Source: Acidobacteriota bacterium | GTDB taxonomy: Bacteria; Acidobacteriota; JAAYUB01; JAMOQF01 | Direction: 5' to 3' | Length of the DNA: 6,152 nucleotides | NCBI GenBank assembly: GCA_027040585.1 | Contig: JALULU010000356.1 | Location: 1-6,152 of the forward strand | Shown: piece by piece, positions 5,513-6,152 of the stretch | How the letters are laid out: every line of letters begins with the position of its first letter | Position numbering within the stretch: position 1 is the first letter of the stretch | Position numbers and translations under genes: made by a program | The notes under the pieces: model-generated | What the model was told of the DNA's origin: nothing | Database searches by the model: none | What the model saw: only the letters and a program-made list of their open reading frames with translations

Positions 5513-6152
5513 TATATTCCCCTATAAACCTCAACAAGATCCTCTATATATCTCTCAATTGAAAATTTCTTTAAAACACAATTTCTAAATTCTTTAAAAT
5601 TAAAATCACTCTTTTTGTAATTTAAAATCTTTTCTGCCATCTCTTTTTCATCCCTACATATAAAAAATTCCCCATTACACTCCTTAAAAATTTCAGTAAC
5701 ACCACCGCCATCACTAAAGACAAAAACAGGAACATTGCAAATTATTGCCTCAAGCGCTGTTAATCCAAAAGACTCACCTTGAGACGAAAAAATCATAAAA
5801 TCCACATCTTCTAAAAAACTTCTAACATCCTTAATATACCCCAAAAATTTAACACATTCCTCCATATTAGATTTTTTAAACAATCTTTCAAACTCACTCT
5901 TAAAGGGTCCATTTCCACCTATAAAAAATTTAAATCTATTATTTTTTTTATATAAAATTTTAGACACCTCAAAAAACCTGTCAATCCTTTTAACAGATAC
6001 TATTCTTCCAAGAAATGAGACATTAAAACTTCCATTTTCTTTTTTCACACAATTTCTAAATTCAAGAGAATAAAAATTGTGCATTACCTTTCCATTTTTA
6101 TTTTTTTTAAACCCATAAAGCTTTTGTAAAATTTCCATTGAAAATTTAGAGT
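5512..6152 (-). CDS. GT4-family glycosyltransferase, C-terminal part (N-terminus cut by window)
   Basis: The reading frame is open to the window edge. Four more codons (Ser-Lys-Phe-Ser) precede the Met at 6138, so that Met is internal rather than the real start. The visible part is almost exactly the donor-binding half of a family 4 glycosyltransferase. Numbered from the Met at 6138, it contains the linker KVMHNFYS (17-24), FLGRIVSVKRIDRF (42-55), GGNGP (74-78), VKFLGYIKDV (96-105) and SSQGESFGLTALEA (118-131), with the EX7E pair E122 and E130, followed by SDGGGVTEI (142-150). The missing N-terminal acceptor domain would normally be around 150-190 residues. It probably transfers a sugar during assembly of the same glycan as its neighbours; donor and acceptor are unknown. 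The gene ends in a TAATG overlap with the AsnB-like gene. It contains an exact 17-base direct repeat. Base composition is very AT-rich (about 18-30% G+C in the lines I counted). Confidence 0.9.
   Translation of the reverse strand, partial: SKFSMEILQKLYGFKKNKNGKVMHNFYSLEFRNCVKKENGSFNVSFLGRIVSVKRIDRFFEVSKILYKKNNRFKFFIGGNGPFKSEFERLFKKSNMEECVKFLGYIKDVRSFLEDVDFMIFSSQGESFGLTALEAIICNVPVFVFSDGGGVTEIFKECNGEFFICRDEKEMAEKILNYKKSDFNFKEFRNCVLKKFSIERYIEDLVEVYRGI
5517..5523 (-). promoter_or_regulatory. Ribosome binding site of the AsnB-like gene
   Basis: AGGGGAA on the minus strand ends 4 bases before the ATG at 5512. It lies in the last codons of the preceding glycosyltransferase, and the stop and start share one base (TAATG). 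The site fixes the start at MCGF, which is also required because Cys2 must become the N-terminal nucleophile after Met removal. Confidence 0.6.
5576..5592 (-). repeat. 17-base direct repeat, downstream copy
   Basis: The plus-strand sequence ACACAATTTCTAAATTC occurs here and again at 6047-6063. Both copies are in the same reading frame of the glycosyltransferase gene (offset 471 bases, or 157 codons) and both encode the hexapeptide EFRNCV, at residues 183-188 in this copy. Confidence 0.7.
6047..6063 (-). repeat. 17-base direct repeat, upstream copy
   Basis: This is an exact match to 5576-5592. It encodes EFRNCV at residues 26-31 of the visible glycosyltransferase, just after the interdomain linker. 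The repeat could be chance in AT-rich DNA or a trace of short internal duplication. Confidence 0.7.

Noticed and set aside
6136..6138. ATG at 6138 as the true start of a short 208-residue glycosyltransferase
   Set aside because: The frame stays open to the window edge, and the protein from this Met would lack the whole acceptor domain, so it is a window truncation rather than a half-size enzyme.
1..6152. Frequent TTTAAA and CCTTTAAA words as a regulatory or CRISPR-like repeat
   Set aside because: They are irregularly spaced, lie inside codons (Phe-Lys, Leu-Lys) and fit the base composition. No regular repeat-spacer pattern is present.

Overview
The window is one stretch of a cell-surface glycan (O-antigen, capsule or exopolysaccharide type) biosynthesis operon. 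All five genes lie on the minus strand. In transcription order they are: the C-terminal part of a GT4 glycosyltransferase (5512-6152, start outside the window), a glutamine-hydrolysing asparagine synthase-family amidotransferase (3698-5512), two further GT4 glycosyltransferases (2637-3713 and 1540-2640), and a bi-domain oxidoreductase joining a zinc-less MDR dehydrogenase to a Gfo/Idh/MocA dehydrogenase (1-1565, end outside the window). Every junction is an overlap (1, 16, 4 and 26 bases). There is no intergenic DNA, and I see no promoter, terminator, RNA gene, mobile element or CRISPR array. Both ends of the window cut through genes, so the operon extends both ways.

The organism is a bacterium or archaeon with an AT-rich, compact genome. 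Hand counts of individual 60-base lines give about 18-48% G+C. Arginine is mostly AGA/AGG, ATA is common for Ile, and the proteins are rich in Lys, Phe, Ile and Glu. The coding strand is strongly purine-rich. This resembles thermophilic or deep-branching bacteria with small genomes, but I cannot place the lineage from the sequence. Usable Shine-Dalgarno sequences (GAGGAAG, AGGGGAA) precede at least two genes and favour a bacterium.

The genes fit together as follows. The three GT4 enzymes would add nucleotide-sugar-derived residues to a lipid-linked oligosaccharide on the cytoplasmic face of the membrane. The bi-domain oxidoreductase would oxidise or reduce a sugar or sugar-nucleotide intermediate. 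The AsnB-like protein could amidate a carboxylated sugar or an attached amino acid, as proposed for AsnB homologues in O-antigen clusters, although free asparagine synthesis cannot be excluded. The roles of the families are well supported; the identity of the glycan and the amidation step are inference.

I see no clearly unprecedented system here. The points most worth checking are the AsnB homologue with an altered synthetase motif inside a glycan operon, the oxidoreductase fusion that has lost the zinc-binding residues, the fully overlapping gene chain, and the higher G+C of the last gene.
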